A stretch of 64,000 bases of DNA, taken from contig OX465107.1 in NCBI GenBank assembly GCA_949987565.1, forward strand, positions 18,890,607 to 18,954,606, in the 5' to 3' direction. Source of the DNA: Luidia sarsii (Eukaryota; Echinodermata; Asteroidea; Paxillosida; Luidiidae). The translations under genes and the position numbers were made by a program. This document shows positions 25,681 to 37,300 of the stretch, piece after piece. Below the pieces are notes generated by a model. That model ran no database searches. It was not told where the DNA came from and saw only the letters and a list, made by a program, of their open reading frames with translations. The number at the start of each line of letters is the position of its first letter. Position 1 is the stretch's first letter.

Positions 25681-26137
25681 TGTCAAACTATTTGATTTTG
25701 CATCAATGTCCATTTAGATCTACATGTAACCACAGGCTTAGAAGATCGAGCCTTCCTTGACGCCGAAATCTTTTTACAAATAATTCCTGCTGTGCTATTT
25801 TTCTAAAGCTCGTCTAACCATTCCATGAAGCAAGGAAATAGTTTAACAGTATGGCATTGTTTGATTGCCGTTTTCAAAATATAGGCTTACGGTAGGCTTT
25901 GGCTTGTGCTTCGTCTGACAAAACCTGAAAATCCAGGTTGTGGTTTGTTTCAGAATTTGAATTTGAAAACGCTTGTTTTTAGATACCTTTGATATTATGA
26001 GTAAGATAAATATGACTGTAGCCTAAGCCCGAGCCTAAGCCTTCATTTCGAAAACAACCATAGCATGCTTGAGTCAAGCATCAAGTGAAATTTGGTCAGC
26101 AATATCATTTTAACCAGGGAAGAAATTTCTTGCTCAG

Positions 26138-26487
26138 CAGAATTTCATGCTTATGCAGAATTTCATGCTTACACAGAATTTCATGCTTGCGCAGAATTAC
26201 ATGCTTACACAGAATTTCATGCTTGTGCAGAATTACATGCTTACACAGAATTACATGCTTGCGCAGAATTACATGCTTACACAGAATTTCATGCTTGCGC
26301 AGAATTACATGCGTACACAGAATTTCATGCTTACACAAAATTTCATGCCTATTCAGAATTTCATGCTTATGCAGAATTTCATGCTTACACAGAATTTCAT
26401 GCTTATGCAGAATTTCATGCTTATGCAGAATTTCATGCTTACGCAGAATTTCATGCTTATGCAGAATTTCATGCTTACTCAACTGTA
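26138..26487. repeat. 18-bp tandem repeat
   Basis: About 19 units of CAGAATTTCATGCTTAYR (18 bp). Variation is concentrated in the last three bases. As the unit is a multiple of three and lacks stops, all three forward frames and one reverse frame stay open with a six-residue period. The array is bracketed by GAAATTTGGTC at both ends (26089 and 26489). Confidence 0.95.
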
Positions 26488-27419
26488 TGAAATTTGGTCC
26501 TGTTCATCTCCCTACGTCCTGTGTGAATCAGCACGCCACCAGGTAAGCGACCGTTTTTTGTCCGAAAAACTCACTAAAGGGTTCTTTAGGGTTTCATAAC
26601 TGTTTTGTTGACAATCACACTGTTTTTCACACTTGTTCTGGGGTTGTATTTGCAAGTTTTCAGTTTTTATGCTAATGATAATTTCAATATTCATGAGCAA
26701 ATTTGTGACATTACAGGATTATGCAACCAGAGAAACCCAATTGGTTGTGTATAAAAGTTTCTGAAAATTTATGGGTTTTTCCTGCAGACCTATCCCTAAA
26801 CCTGTTGATTTACTGTCAACATGTATACTTAATTATCATTTAGTGAAGGAGTTTTTCATGAAACCTAATCCAGAGGGATTAATTTGCAGTTTGAAAGTAA
26901 ATGTTTTTTAAACTGTGGGTTCCTGACAAGTTTTTACAATAGCGCCCTCATTTTTATAAGGATATTCTTCAAGGTAAACAAGATGACCACTTTCTGAGGG
27001 AAGCACTTGTACACTTCAGATCCCTAGATGACAGCAGAAAAAGAACTTGACTGTGATATTTATTGCAAAGACGCTTTAATGACTATTGATTGTATAGTGA
27101 TGAGCTTGTGTGAAGGAAGGGCAAGTTGTGTGAACTACATAATAGTGTATGGACTGCATGTAATTGGCCATCCAATCTCAGCTCACCACACTGAGGAATA
27201 ATGTCATTGCAAACATCACAGGAGAAGCCACCTTGGAAGGTAGGCCTACTTCAGTTTGTAAAGACTACCACCCCACCATGCATAAATGTCTCTCAGAAAT
27301 AGCAGTGTTGATAAATGTGTAAATTAATCCCCATTAACACTAACTACCTAGGCCTATATTGTAAAATCTGTAAAGCTGTAACAATGTTAATTGACAATCT
27401 TAATTATAATTATACCTAA

Positions 27420-27578
27420 GGTGATATACAAAAATGTTGCAAACTGCTTACTGACTAAAATTACCAAAATGTAAATCTTAAAATTTAGTGGGCCTGACGT
27501 TTCGATCCTAGCAGGACCTGCCTTTGAGAAAGGTCCTGCTAGGATCGAAACGTCAGGCCCACTAAATTTTAAGTTTTA
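27420..27578. repeat. Foldback element, family A
   Basis: A left tail (GTGATATACAAAAATGTTGC) leads into a nearly perfect hairpin at 27475-27578. The arms contain AAATTTAGTGGGCCTGACG and TTTCGATCCTAGCAGGACC and their complements. Further copies or halves lie at 42911-43065, 47272-47330, 47465-47580, 50240-50412, 52770-52990, 52995-53095, 54420-54592, 60122-60290 and 63462-63615. Confidence 0.9.
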
Positions 27579-27622
27579 TAATTATACCTGTTTGGGGTTA
27601 TGGTTAGTCCCACTATACTGGG

Positions 27623-27695
27623 CCGCTAGGAGCTCCTCTGAAACGATTTGTGTGTTGATCAAAACACAAATCGTTTCAGAGGAGCTCCTAGCGTC
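27623..27695. repeat. Perfect inverted repeat
   Basis: Arms of about 33 bp beginning CGCTAGGAGCTCCTCTGAAA and its complement, separated by a few bases around TTGATCAAAA. It lies about 45 bp after a family A foldback. Confidence 0.9.
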
Positions 27696-28104
27696 CCAGA
27701 AGGGGGAATAGGTTATGGTGCATTCTGCCACAGTCCACACTGCAAAATATATAGAGAATATTCTTATGTAAAGAATAGTTCCAAGAGGAAACATACCCAA
27801 ACAAGGGAGATTAGGGTGAGTCATTTTCAGCATTTCATGCTCTCTCCTTTGAAGATTATTCTCTGTCATCTCAGCCAGGAATTATCATGATAATGAATGT
27901 TTGTTTTAGTACCTCATGAATATACTCCAATCAGACATCATTCCTTCCCTTGTTCACAAGCCTACGGTACCTGGCATAGTCAGGGCTGACATTAATGCTT
28001 GCCACATTTCAACAATTTGGTGCTGATGACTTTGAAGAGCCTCAGGGGAACTAGGGGCATGATGATGAACCTGAAGACAGGCAGTCACGGATTCATGTCA
28101 GACT

Positions 28105-28467
28105 CTGCTCTCTCTCTATCTCTCTCTCTCTCTCTTCGTCTGTCTCTGTCTCTCTCTCTCTCTCTCCCTCTCTCTGTCTCATTCTCTCTCTCTTTCTTCC
28201 CCCTCTCTCTCCCCCTCTCTCCCTCTCTCACTCTCTCCCTCCCTATGTCTCTCTCTCTCTCTCTCTCTCTCTCCCTCTCTCTCTCTCTGTCTCACTCTCT
28301 CTCTTTCTTCCCCCTCTCTCTCCCCCTCTCTCCCTCTCTCACTCTCTCCCTCCCTATGTCTCTCTCTCTCTCTCTCTCTCTCTCCCTCTCTCTCTCTCTC
28401 TCACTCTCTCTCTTTCTTCCCCCTCTCTCTCCCCCTCTCTCCCTCTCTCACTCTCTCCCTCCCTATG

Positions 28468-28501
<34 letters not shown>

Positions 28502-28580
28502 TCCCCCTCTCTCTCTCTCCCACGTCTCCCCCCCCCCTCTCTCTCTCCCTCTCTCTCTCTCTCCCTCTCTCTCTCTCCCC

Positions 28581-28614
<34 letters not shown>
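28105..28614. repeat. CT microsatellite and CT-rich satellite
   Basis: About 510 bp of CT dinucleotides interrupted by a longer unit repeated about three times with a period near 120 bp, marked by TTTCTTCCCCCTCTC and CCTCCCTATGTCTC. It runs straight into the assembly gap. Confidence 0.95.
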
Positions 28615-28814
28615 NNNNNNNNNNNNNNNNNNNNNNNNNNNNNNNNNNNNNNNNNNNNNNNNNNNNNNNNNNNNNNNNNNNNNNNNNNNNNNNNNNNNNN
28701 NNNNNNNNNNNNNNNNNNNNNNNNNNNNNNNNNNNNNNNNNNNNNNNNNNNNNNNNNNNNNNNNNNNNNNNNNNNNNNNNNNNNNNNNNNNNNNNNNNNN
28801 NNNNNNNNNNNNNN
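28615..28814. other. Assembly gap (200 N)
   Basis: Exactly 200 N between two CT-rich blocks. The round number suggests a placeholder length. True size is unknown. Confidence 0.99.
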
Positions 28815-28959
28815 TACAATGCATGACAACAGCTCCTTGTTTTTTCTTCCACAGATGAAAATTGTATAGCTCCCTTTGAACTCTTTCCAACGGTATAGGC
28901 AGTCTCGATCAGATCCCATGATGAACTCACGGTGTCATCAGATCTACAGTAAGCAAGGG

Positions 28960-29135
28960 TCTCTCTGTCTTTTTTTCTCACTCTCTCCATCTCTCTCTCT
29001 CTCTCTTTCTCTCCATCTCTCTCTCTCTCTCTATTTATTTCTCTCTCTCTCTCTTTCCCTCTCTTCCTCCCTCTCCCCCTCTCTCTCTCCCCCTCTCTCT
29101 TTCTCTCTCCATCTCTCTCTCTTTCTCTTCATCTT
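28960..29135. repeat. CT microsatellite after the gap
   Basis: CT-rich repeats resume about 145 bp after the gap and continue for about 175 bp. Confidence 0.93.
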
Positions 29136-29870
29136 ATACTTCATCTTTGTCGTGAAGACACCGGCAACGCAAGTAGTGGCCTTTACATTTTCTCAAAAGT
29201 AAACCTTGGTCTCTCTGGGTTTTTTTTTCTCAAAGCTGCAGCCACAAATCTCATCTCGGTGCCTCTTATACTTTAAGCACGGATGAAAGACGTGGGACTG
29301 ATGAGGCCCAGCTTATTGGAAAAGTGCCAGGATGCTTGCCAAGCCCAATCCCAACAAATTGGACCCCCGCCAAGACAAAGAGAAAAATGAGTATGTATAA
29401 ATATACAGCACATGGGTTGACATGTTCAAGATTGACTCAAGGCTGGTTGGTCGTGGCAAATTGCAGTGCTGTATTGGAAGACTAGGACTAGCTATTTAGT
29501 TGAAGAAAAAACAAGCAATGTAGATATGTGGGAGCAGCCATCTTGGTTTTCATGTGGGTTTCCAAGGCAGGGGCTATGGGATTACAGTGGACATTATACT
29601 TATGTTGCAAAGTGAGAAAAATGGAGAGACTTGAAGCCTGTTGAAGGGCCTTTACGTATACCCGATATCATAAGCTCATCCAAACTACCCCTACCCTCTC
29701 AATTTCCTGCAATATGTGACAGAAGAAACAGCTTCCAATTCACTGATTGAAAAAGACACAAAAGTTTGCTGGGTATGTTAAGATAACTACATAAATCAAA
29801 TCTGACAAAAGATGCCTGTTACTACTCATCAGTAGATAGAGGGCCTCTCACTCCTCTTCCTGGGGCCAAT

Positions 29871-30107
29871 TTCATAGAGCCGCCTAAGCGCCAAAACAGG
29901 CTTAAGCACAAAAAGTCATGAGCCACAGGATCCCCTTGCCAACCCAAACTTCATTATTGTTTCATGCTTAGCAAAGAAGAGTGGAATACAAGTCAGAAGC
30001 AATGAACATCAAACCGCAGGGCAATTTGTAATACTGCTTACACAAGGAAAACTTTTTCTGCTTAGCGGATTTTCACGCTTAAGCGCCTCTATGAAATTGG
30101 GCCCTGG
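29871..30107. mobile_element. MITE-like element with GGGCCAATTTCAT ends
   Basis: The left end reads GGGCCAATTTCATAGAG and the right end CTCTATGAAATTGGGCCC, enclosing about 235 bp with GCTTAAGC-type inner repeats. A related, more diverged element lies at 53529-53740. No coding capacity. Confidence 0.7.
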
Positions 30108-30844
30108 TCATGTGCTGAGATATATGCCCTGCTAGGATGGAAACCCAAGGCCTATAATAATAATAATAGTAATAATTTATATATTATTAAGGCCTATAAG
30201 CCTATCAGCATCCAGCCCATTATCGGAGGTATACCACTAGCTATCAGGTTTTGAATTTCATCATGCTTTAGCATAAAGTCACTAGAAGGCATATGGGCCA
30301 GCTGGCAGGGCACCAAGGCTGATGTAAATGAGGCCCAAACGGCAATTGATGCTGTGTGAAAACAAAGGCAAAAGTGGTTCCGTTGAAGACAGGGACAGAG
30401 ACTCGAATCAGGACAACCTTGACAACGCTGCTACCTTTGAACATTCTCTCAGACGATGTGTCCGCCGTTTTCATTTTTTTTTTCATATATAACACTGGGA
30501 CTTTTACAGCTAAAACACTAGCTTTTGGTTTAAATATACAACTCATTCCATCACATGTGCACTCCCACCTCAATTTCCTGTTAGGTACATGATGTGAAAC
30601 ATTTTCAATATGCAGAAATTATTAACTGCCCAAGAAGTCAGAAGATGGGAATTATAATTTCCAACAAATCAACTTCCATCAGCGTATAATGTATGCTTAA
30701 GAAGCCAGACAACCATAGTTCCTTCGGGGGTAATACAATTGTTGTAAACCAATTGAATTGAAAAAGCTGCATCCACTTTGTGTGATTCCCAAGAAGCCGT
30801 AGCCAGGTTTACAACAATTGGTTGTTTGCATCTGAATGAAAGAG

Positions 30845-31010
30845 GGGGTGTGATCCATGGAGATATACGGCAGTAAATGGTTGCTTCTGACTGGCATCCC
30901 CACCCCGGCAAAGACTAGTTGGATGAAAGAGCACTGGTACGTTACTCCAGGGGTCTCGGGTTCAAGTCCCGGTCCAGTCAAAGTTTTCTTTGCCAATTTT
31001 TCAATTTGTT
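30845..31010 (+). repeat. tRNA-derived SINE-like repeat
   Basis: A leader (GGGTGTGATCC, CATCCCCACCCCGGCAAAGA) is followed by a tRNA-like block with AAAGAGCACTGGTAC and a clear B box, GGTTCAAGTCCCGGTCC. The tail is AGTCAAAGTTTTCTTTGCC. The A-box half is shortened relative to the copy at 45695. Other copies: 44555-44645, 45515-45790, 52190-52470 and 52600-52765. Confidence 0.72.
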
Positions 31011-31258
31011 TAAAAGTTCCCAGTGACTTTTTCCTTTCTCCAGTCAAAGTTTTAGTTTTCAATTTTTCAGTTCATATAATATCTATTATTTTGAGTTTCT
31101 TTGATAACTGCTCTCAGAAAACCTCAACGTCACTGTTCTGAATAGGGGTTGCAAGCTACACCACTTCCCTGTATCACAATGCTCATAACAACATATCCAC
31201 CAAGATGGTGATACAATCTGCATTGCAATATCAAAGTGCATCGAAAGGAAGAGACATG

Positions 31259-31448
31259 TGTGCAGTTCCTTGGTGCCAACACACTCTTATACGTCAACAT
31301 GCTCCCCTAGCTGTCTTAACAATAATAGTATCGGACAGTGCGGACTAAGCGCGCTCGCTGTGCGGCACGGGTACTACCTGACCAAAGTATTGGAGGACTA
31401 GGGAGCGTGTTGACGTATAAGAGCGTGTTGACACCAAGGAGCTGCACA
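31259..31448. mobile_element. Short TIR element
   Basis: 190 bp with inverted arms of about 48 bp. The left arm starts TGTGCAGTTCCTTGGTG and the right arm ends CACCAAGGAGCTGCACA. The centre contains GCGGACTAAGCGCGC. No obvious target-site duplication. Confidence 0.75.
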
Positions 31449-31529
31449 GACGTACGTGTAATCGCCGCACTATTCAGACTGACCAAAGTTTAATACCTAC
31501 GGGTGTTACAATTGGTAAAAACTGGGTTA

Positions 31530-31640
31530 TCAAGTGCTGAAGACATTCTTGTTGATGCCAAACTTGAAGACGAGCAGAGTACACTGTTTGAAACGTCGAG
31601 TTCCTCCGGTTCTTTTCAGAACCACACTTACTCCCTTTTG
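31530..31640 (+). repeat. Foldback family B, single arm
   Basis: Only one arm is present. It holds TTGAAGA, a GAGCAG/CTGTTT hairpin, GAAACGTC, GAGTTCCTCCGGTTC and CAGAACCACACTTACTC. The opposite arm is missing. Confidence 0.7.
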
Positions 31641-32039
31641 GGAAGTTTTGCTTTTGTCCCTTACCACATACCCGAACTTGTCTTCTATACTTAAACAAAA
31701 ACGTATTTCTCTCCTGCAAATAAAACAAATTTTCAAAGAATATTCCTCCAATTTCAAAGGATCCAACACACAAAGGATCATCACACACCCTTTAATTTCA
31801 AAAAAAAAATTTCATCATAACTTCCTGCCTACTTTTTTGAAAATAACTTTCTCCATGATCACAATTTCGGTGCACACGGTATGCAATATCAGCTTCTACT
31901 GAGGGATCTGCATATGAATACATACAAACATCCGGACATAGCACGGCTGTGTGCAGCTGACTTAACATGCTTTCAACACTATAACCAAAAAGTACACCAC
32001 ATTGCCATGAGTGAGGAATTTAGAACCTAACACTCTATA

Positions 32040-32459
32040 CATTGGAACGTCGCTATAACAAATGCCGCTATACCAAACATTCGGCTATAACGAACATGCC
32101 CTTTGGCTCCCAATTTTTGTGTACGAAATAATCATTGCCATGGTTGTGATTCAACCCCACACACAATCAGTTCAATACATGATTAACATGTACGTGTACG
32201 TGCTTACACAGGTCTTAGATTGGCATTATTCCCCCAGAGAATAGAAGTTGACTGAAATCATTGTTCATGTACATGTCATTGTTCATGTACATGTATAGAC
32301 TGTCCCTGGTCGGCCCGTGCTCAAAGGAATGAAATCAATAGCGAGTTGACGTTAGCGTAGGCTACAACGAATACCCCTTTCAGCACATCTGCTATAACGA
32401 ATGACCGCTATACCAAACACTTGGATCCCGGGATGTTCGTTAATAGCGACGTTCCACTG
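32040..32459. mobile_element. MITE with TA target duplication (Tc1/mariner-like ends)
   Basis: 420 bp. The left end is CATTGGAACGTCGCTATAAC and the right end GTTAATAGCGACGTTCCACTG, each flanked by TA. Internal copies of CGCTATACCAAACA lie near both ends. A TA duplication fits the Tc1/mariner superfamily, but no transposase is encoded. Confidence 0.78.
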
Positions 32460-32702
32460 TACATACAATGCCTTGTTCAGGCCCTGGCTCAGGGTTCTGT
32501 TTCCCTCATCCAACAGCTGAAAGAACATGTCAAGTTGACATTTTGCTTAAAACTGAACATCCGTGTCCAGACCAAACCCTGATGGCTACACTTATTGCAT
32601 GTTGCTTTCCAAAGTAATGTGAAAAATTAAGCTTAAAACGAACAAGACAGTTGTTCTGAAAAATCCCTATGATCATACTATGGGCCTTTTCTAAACACAG
32701 AT

Positions 32703-32850
32703 TGGGTTGGGCTCAGGCTCTGGCTCGGGCTCTGGCTCGGGCTCTGGCTCTGGCTTTGGCTCGGGGTTAGGCTCTGGGTTGGGCTCAGGGGTTGGCTTTG
32801 CCTTTGGTATGGTGTCAGGCTTAGGCTTGAGCTTGGGCTCAGGCTTCGTC
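32703..32850. repeat. GGCTCT/GGCTCG hexamer repeat
   Basis: Degenerate six-base repeat (GGCTCT, GGCTCG, GGCTTA, GGGCTCA) over about 150 bp. The Gly-Ser open frame across it is an artefact. Confidence 0.88.
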
Positions 32851-32999
32851 TCCATTATTCAACAACTCAAAATCAGTTTGCAGGTCGAGTGTTTTTTTAA
32901 TCAAAGCACCACTTTCATGTCCAAAACAAAATCTCATCAATTGTGGCCATTTTGCTGCATTTCATTCAGAAAGTACGGTAGACTTCCCAACCCCCTCCA

Positions 33000-34150
33000 A
33001 AGAAAAAGAGTCGGTTTCTGACCTGGCTACAAAACCATGATTTGACATGAAGACATCCTGTGATCAGCCATTGGTCTGATGGCTGATCAGCCAGCATTCT
33101 AAGCAAGGCCAACCCTCCTGATTGAGTGCATGTTACAGATGACCAGACAAAGAATTTCAAAGTGCTTATATTGCATCAAGGATAAGAGATCGTGGTGGTG
33201 GTGGGAGAATGTCCAAATTCAGGGCTGACAGCTCACATATAGAAGAGGATACCAATCATCTCTGCGTCCGAATTGTCTCCACCTTATGTACGCAAGGTTC
33301 TCCCTTCATCTGAGGTCGAGTCTTTCAGACACAGGCATCAATCCAGAAGCCGTGTTGGGTCTGGATGGTGGATCTCCGATGGCAAAGATTTTCAATATCC
33401 AGTGCATGGGCCTGCGGAGGGGACTTTACATGTGGCTGTTGGCTGTTGGTCTGCGTACGTGTGCTCCTTCCAGATGGATGCGCTTTGTGGCTGGTATCCC
33501 AGTAGAAAATAGCTGGTTCCCCGCAATCATTCTTCACAAGTGTACATTGATGACTCCACAGACCAACATTGGCCCTTTTCAAAGATATGACTTAGGCTCA
33601 GGGCTCCATTTCTGTCGTCAAGGCTTGAAAACGGGAGGCCTCTAGATTCAGTTTTGGAGGGTAGACTCCGCTTCCAAGCTTCAACTTCAACAAAGTCCAT
33701 CGGCCTGTGCTGTTTTCTAGATTTTGGTTGACGGAGAGCTGGAGCAGTAGCCTAAGCTTGGGGTGGATTTCAGGGATCCTTAGTCATCACTGTAGAGGTG
33801 AAATGGCAATACATTGTAAGACCCTTGCAATCCGTGTGCACGGCGCAAGGGACGGACCACTCAGCTGTCTCCAGATGACTTCAAACCAAGTCGCGAGCGT
33901 AAGGTCTACTTGCAGACACACATGACGATTGCTGCATTCTGGGTCTTTTTCTGGTCCACTGACAGGCAGCTGTGGATCCAAGGGGGTTGCCAGGCACACT
34001 TTGCTGGGATCGTTCCATACCGAGACGGAAGAAGGAAGGCTACAACATAGCACACGGCGGACCAACGTAAATGGCACAGGGATGCTTATCAAGTCTGCAA
34101 CTACTTGTAGTACTCAGTGGGTACACGATGGATTGATATTAAAAAAAAGG
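33000..34150. other. Gene-free stretch downstream of UBE2F
   Basis: No recognisable coding exon, RNA gene or named repeat. Several short frames exist but none shows family similarity or paired splice sites that I can support. Confidence 0.5.
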
Positions 34151-34161
34151 TAAGTAAGATG

Positions 34162-34167
34162 TTTATT
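34162..34167 (-). terminator. UBE2F: Candidate polyadenylation signal of UBE2F
   Basis: On the minus strand this is AATAAA, about 70 bp after the UBE2F stop codon and in an A-rich context. Position and hexamer fit a poly(A) signal, but cleavage is not shown. Confidence 0.5.
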
Positions 34168-34235
34168 TTTTATTTCATTTTTAATTCTTCACAACGCAAG
34201 ACGAAAACCAAATCCCTCCCCAGCTGTGCGACGTA

Positions 34236-34352
34236 TCATCTTTTGGCGTAGCGGTCGATGTAATGTTGTACTTTTGCCTGAAAGTCGCTCTTATTGCGTT
34301 GGTAGTGCTCTGCTGCTTCAATGTTCAAAGGATCGTCAAAATTCAGCAAGTC
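34236..34352 (-). CDS. UBE2F: UBE2F exon 5 (terminal)
   Basis: The acceptor is cttcag before 34352 and the stop is TGA at 34238-34236; 38 codons plus stop. It encodes [20 protein letters not shown] and a basic C-terminal helix. Confidence 0.96.
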   Translation of the reverse strand, partial: DLLNFDDPLNIEAAEHYQRNKSDFQAKVQHYIDRYAKR

Positions 34353-37300
34353 CTGAAGACGGCAGGAGACAATAAAGACGGGGAAAATGTTACAAATCCA
34401 CTTGTGTGGAGTCTGTCTGTTAAGAGACACCTCCGCTGTAAAGCAATTTTCAGAGTTTTCCTCATTGGCTTCAGAAGAAAGGAAATCTAAGCAATTTGTT
34501 TTCTAAATTACATGCAGGTATTTTTTTTATTGCAGGCTCTGTAAGTTGGGCTGGATCTCACAATGCTTTACAATGTAACGAAATTCAACTTAGGACTGAC
34601 AACCTACAGTAAGTTGTAATAGAGTATATGGTTCATTGTCTTGTGATTGATCATGTTACAATGAGTCTGATGAAAATGTCTTCTAATCCTCTAAGGTCTG
34701 ATGCACGACTCCCAAATAGGAACGTATGCCCAATTGATGTTTGCTCCGACCTGGCACAACCAGATGTTGCAATCATCACGCCAATGCCGGCTTCACTACT
34801 TCCAAATCTCTCTACTCTTCGCTTTGTGGGAATGGTACAACCTCGCACAGATGATGCAAAAACCAGTTGAAAAGCTAAGTCAGCATGACGCTCGGTCAGC
34901 TGCTAGGAACAGGTTTTTCTTCGCCTGGATTGATCACTCACCGTGAAGAGGAAACTCAGCCCCCATATAACGTCCTTCATCCGTCTTGTGGGCGCCCAGC
35001 CTGTGCCGTCAACCGAGTGTTCCCTGAGTATACTGCAAAGACGGAGGAACAAGGAGTGAGGCATACTGAACAGTAATTACAAGTCCACATCAACAGCTTT
35101 GGCTGCGGCTAGTTTCTGGGAATGTCTCCATGAAGGCGAGTGTTTGGTGGCTCCAAGTCTGGGCTGAAAGATTATTCATTTCCCGCGTTTTGCTGTATAG
35201 CAGGAAATAATTGAGTTCGAGACACGCGTAGTGAGTCAGGTTGCATAACAGGCTAGTGCTTGGCTATCACCGGTAAGAGATATGGTTCATTCTCTGTGCG
35301 CTTAAGTGGAGTAACAATAAGATAGCTAGCTTCCAGCCGACATCGTGAGCCACCGATCATCCAGTCTCCTTGTTATTCACCATGATGAACATTGAACAAC
35401 CTCTTCCCTGATGTTTCCATGGCTAGCCTTCCGGCTTAAATGATGGCAGACATGGTTTTACTCATAGCAAGTTAGCAACAGCCACACCAGTGACCATGGC
35501 TGCAATTTGTCATTCCGGCTTGGGCTTAGGCTTAGGAATTCCCATTGAAAATGTTGGAGGTCGATATTACAAAACCTTCACGACACTGTCACATCAGAAC
35601 TAGCTTTACCTATTAAAAGCAACTTACATGCACCGCCACAAATACATTGTAAGAATAGAAATGCAGCATTACCTCCTACAATAACGTTTCTCTGTCAAAA
35701 TACACTTTTAATAAACACTTTTCAAGGAAACCAACAACTCCTTAAATACTAAGACCCACCTAAGGCATATCTTTCCATCTTCAGAGATATTTGGATGCCA
35801 TATTCTTGTGTGACACTTGACACTGGGAGGCTGCAGGAGACGGAAATGCATGCACACACAAAAAGGACAAATTGTAAAATGATGGTTTTCACACCCAACA
35901 CTGCAGGTAATAGAAATACAGTGCATACAACGTGGACTGTGGAAGACAGCTCAGGTGACCACTACAGCTGCCCTTCCTTGAAAGGATTGCTACCCTCGGA
36001 GAGGCTGAGAATGATTTTGTGAGAAGGCTTCTGCCGTAAGATGGAAAGCAGTGGAAGCATCCTCAAGTAAGATTTGAAACTTTTCAACGACGCAGTACGG
36101 TACATGAGTAAGGTTTTTCGGATACACCGCATGAAGTGTTTTTAATGGCGAAGAGCTGTGGGTTCTGAAAAGGACCGGAGATTGGAAACTTGACGTTATG
36201 GCCAGGATACCCTGTGCTGCACACTCTCCCCTGATGCCCAAACACTGCGGTCGCCACTCGATCATTCTCCAGAGGAGAGCCAGGGCATCCTGGTTGAAAC
36301 GTCAAGTGTTCACCCGCTGGTCCTTTTCCAGGGCCACACCTCATCTCAAAGATGGGGGGGCGAGATCTGTCCAAGTTCCCTCTGAGACTCACCACAATGT
36401 TGTACTCCTCCGGGACGTGGATGCTGAAGACGAAGCGGCCGCCCTTCCAGTAGCCCTCCTCTGGTGCCACCGTCAGCTGGAAGGCGTGGAGTTTGTTCAC
36501 GTCGTCGTATTGCACAGTACAAGAAGCTGCCAGGCAAACAGACGAAGGTGGTGCTCATTGCGGATGAAGTGGAGCAAAGGGAGCCGCAGCATGGGCACCA
36601 GACCCTTACCCTTTGTCTAGATAGTGTAGACTCTACACCCTTTGTCTGGCTAAATGGTTTACTGGATACAATGGGTAGGTAGGGTTATCTTCCATCAACC
36701 ATATCTCTACCCACATCAGTTAACTTTGAACTAAACACAATTTACAGACCAGATCATTTAACAACCGTATGTCTATCCACATCAGGTGACAAAATAAAAG
36801 TGGTGCTGTAAACATATTACTCAATATTTAACAGTTTTCTTCAAATCACATCGACTTAGTATTAGGCCTCCTTACCCAGTATAGCAAACAAAATAACCAA
36901 GTAATTTGACAATCATTCTGTTCAACACATGTATCCCAATACCCTAATAGAGACTGTGAAAGGTGCAAGCTAGCAAAAGTGTACACAAGCTTTGCAAAAC
37001 ACAATAATTTCAGCTGATGATATTTTTTCATCAAGGCCAAATCGGTATAGATATAACATGATGTTTGAGTCGAGGAGAACGTAATTAAATTCAGGCAGCT
37101 TGGGCGGGATTCAAACCTGCGAATTCTGCTTTCTAGTGCAGACAACCTCGACCAGCTCGGTGGTCAAGTGGTTAAGACGTCTGCACTAGAAAGAAAGCAG
37201 GAGTCGCAGGTTTGAAATCCCGCCCGAACTGCCTGAATTTTTTTTTCATCAGGCATCAGGCAAAGCACTGTGCATTCAGTGCTTATTCCGTTGAGCAGGG

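Noticed and set aside
25149..25760. 203-codon frame with Pro-Ser-Leu-Pro-Ile repeats
   Set aside because: Product of the TACCCATCCC array; similar in more than one frame.
26138..26487. CRISPR-like regular repeat
   Set aside because: The 18-bp units are directly adjacent with no spacers, and the genome is eukaryotic.
28354..28990. Arg/Glu and Ser/Leu frames across the N gap
   Set aside because: They cross unknown bases and CT repeats, so there is no coding evidence.
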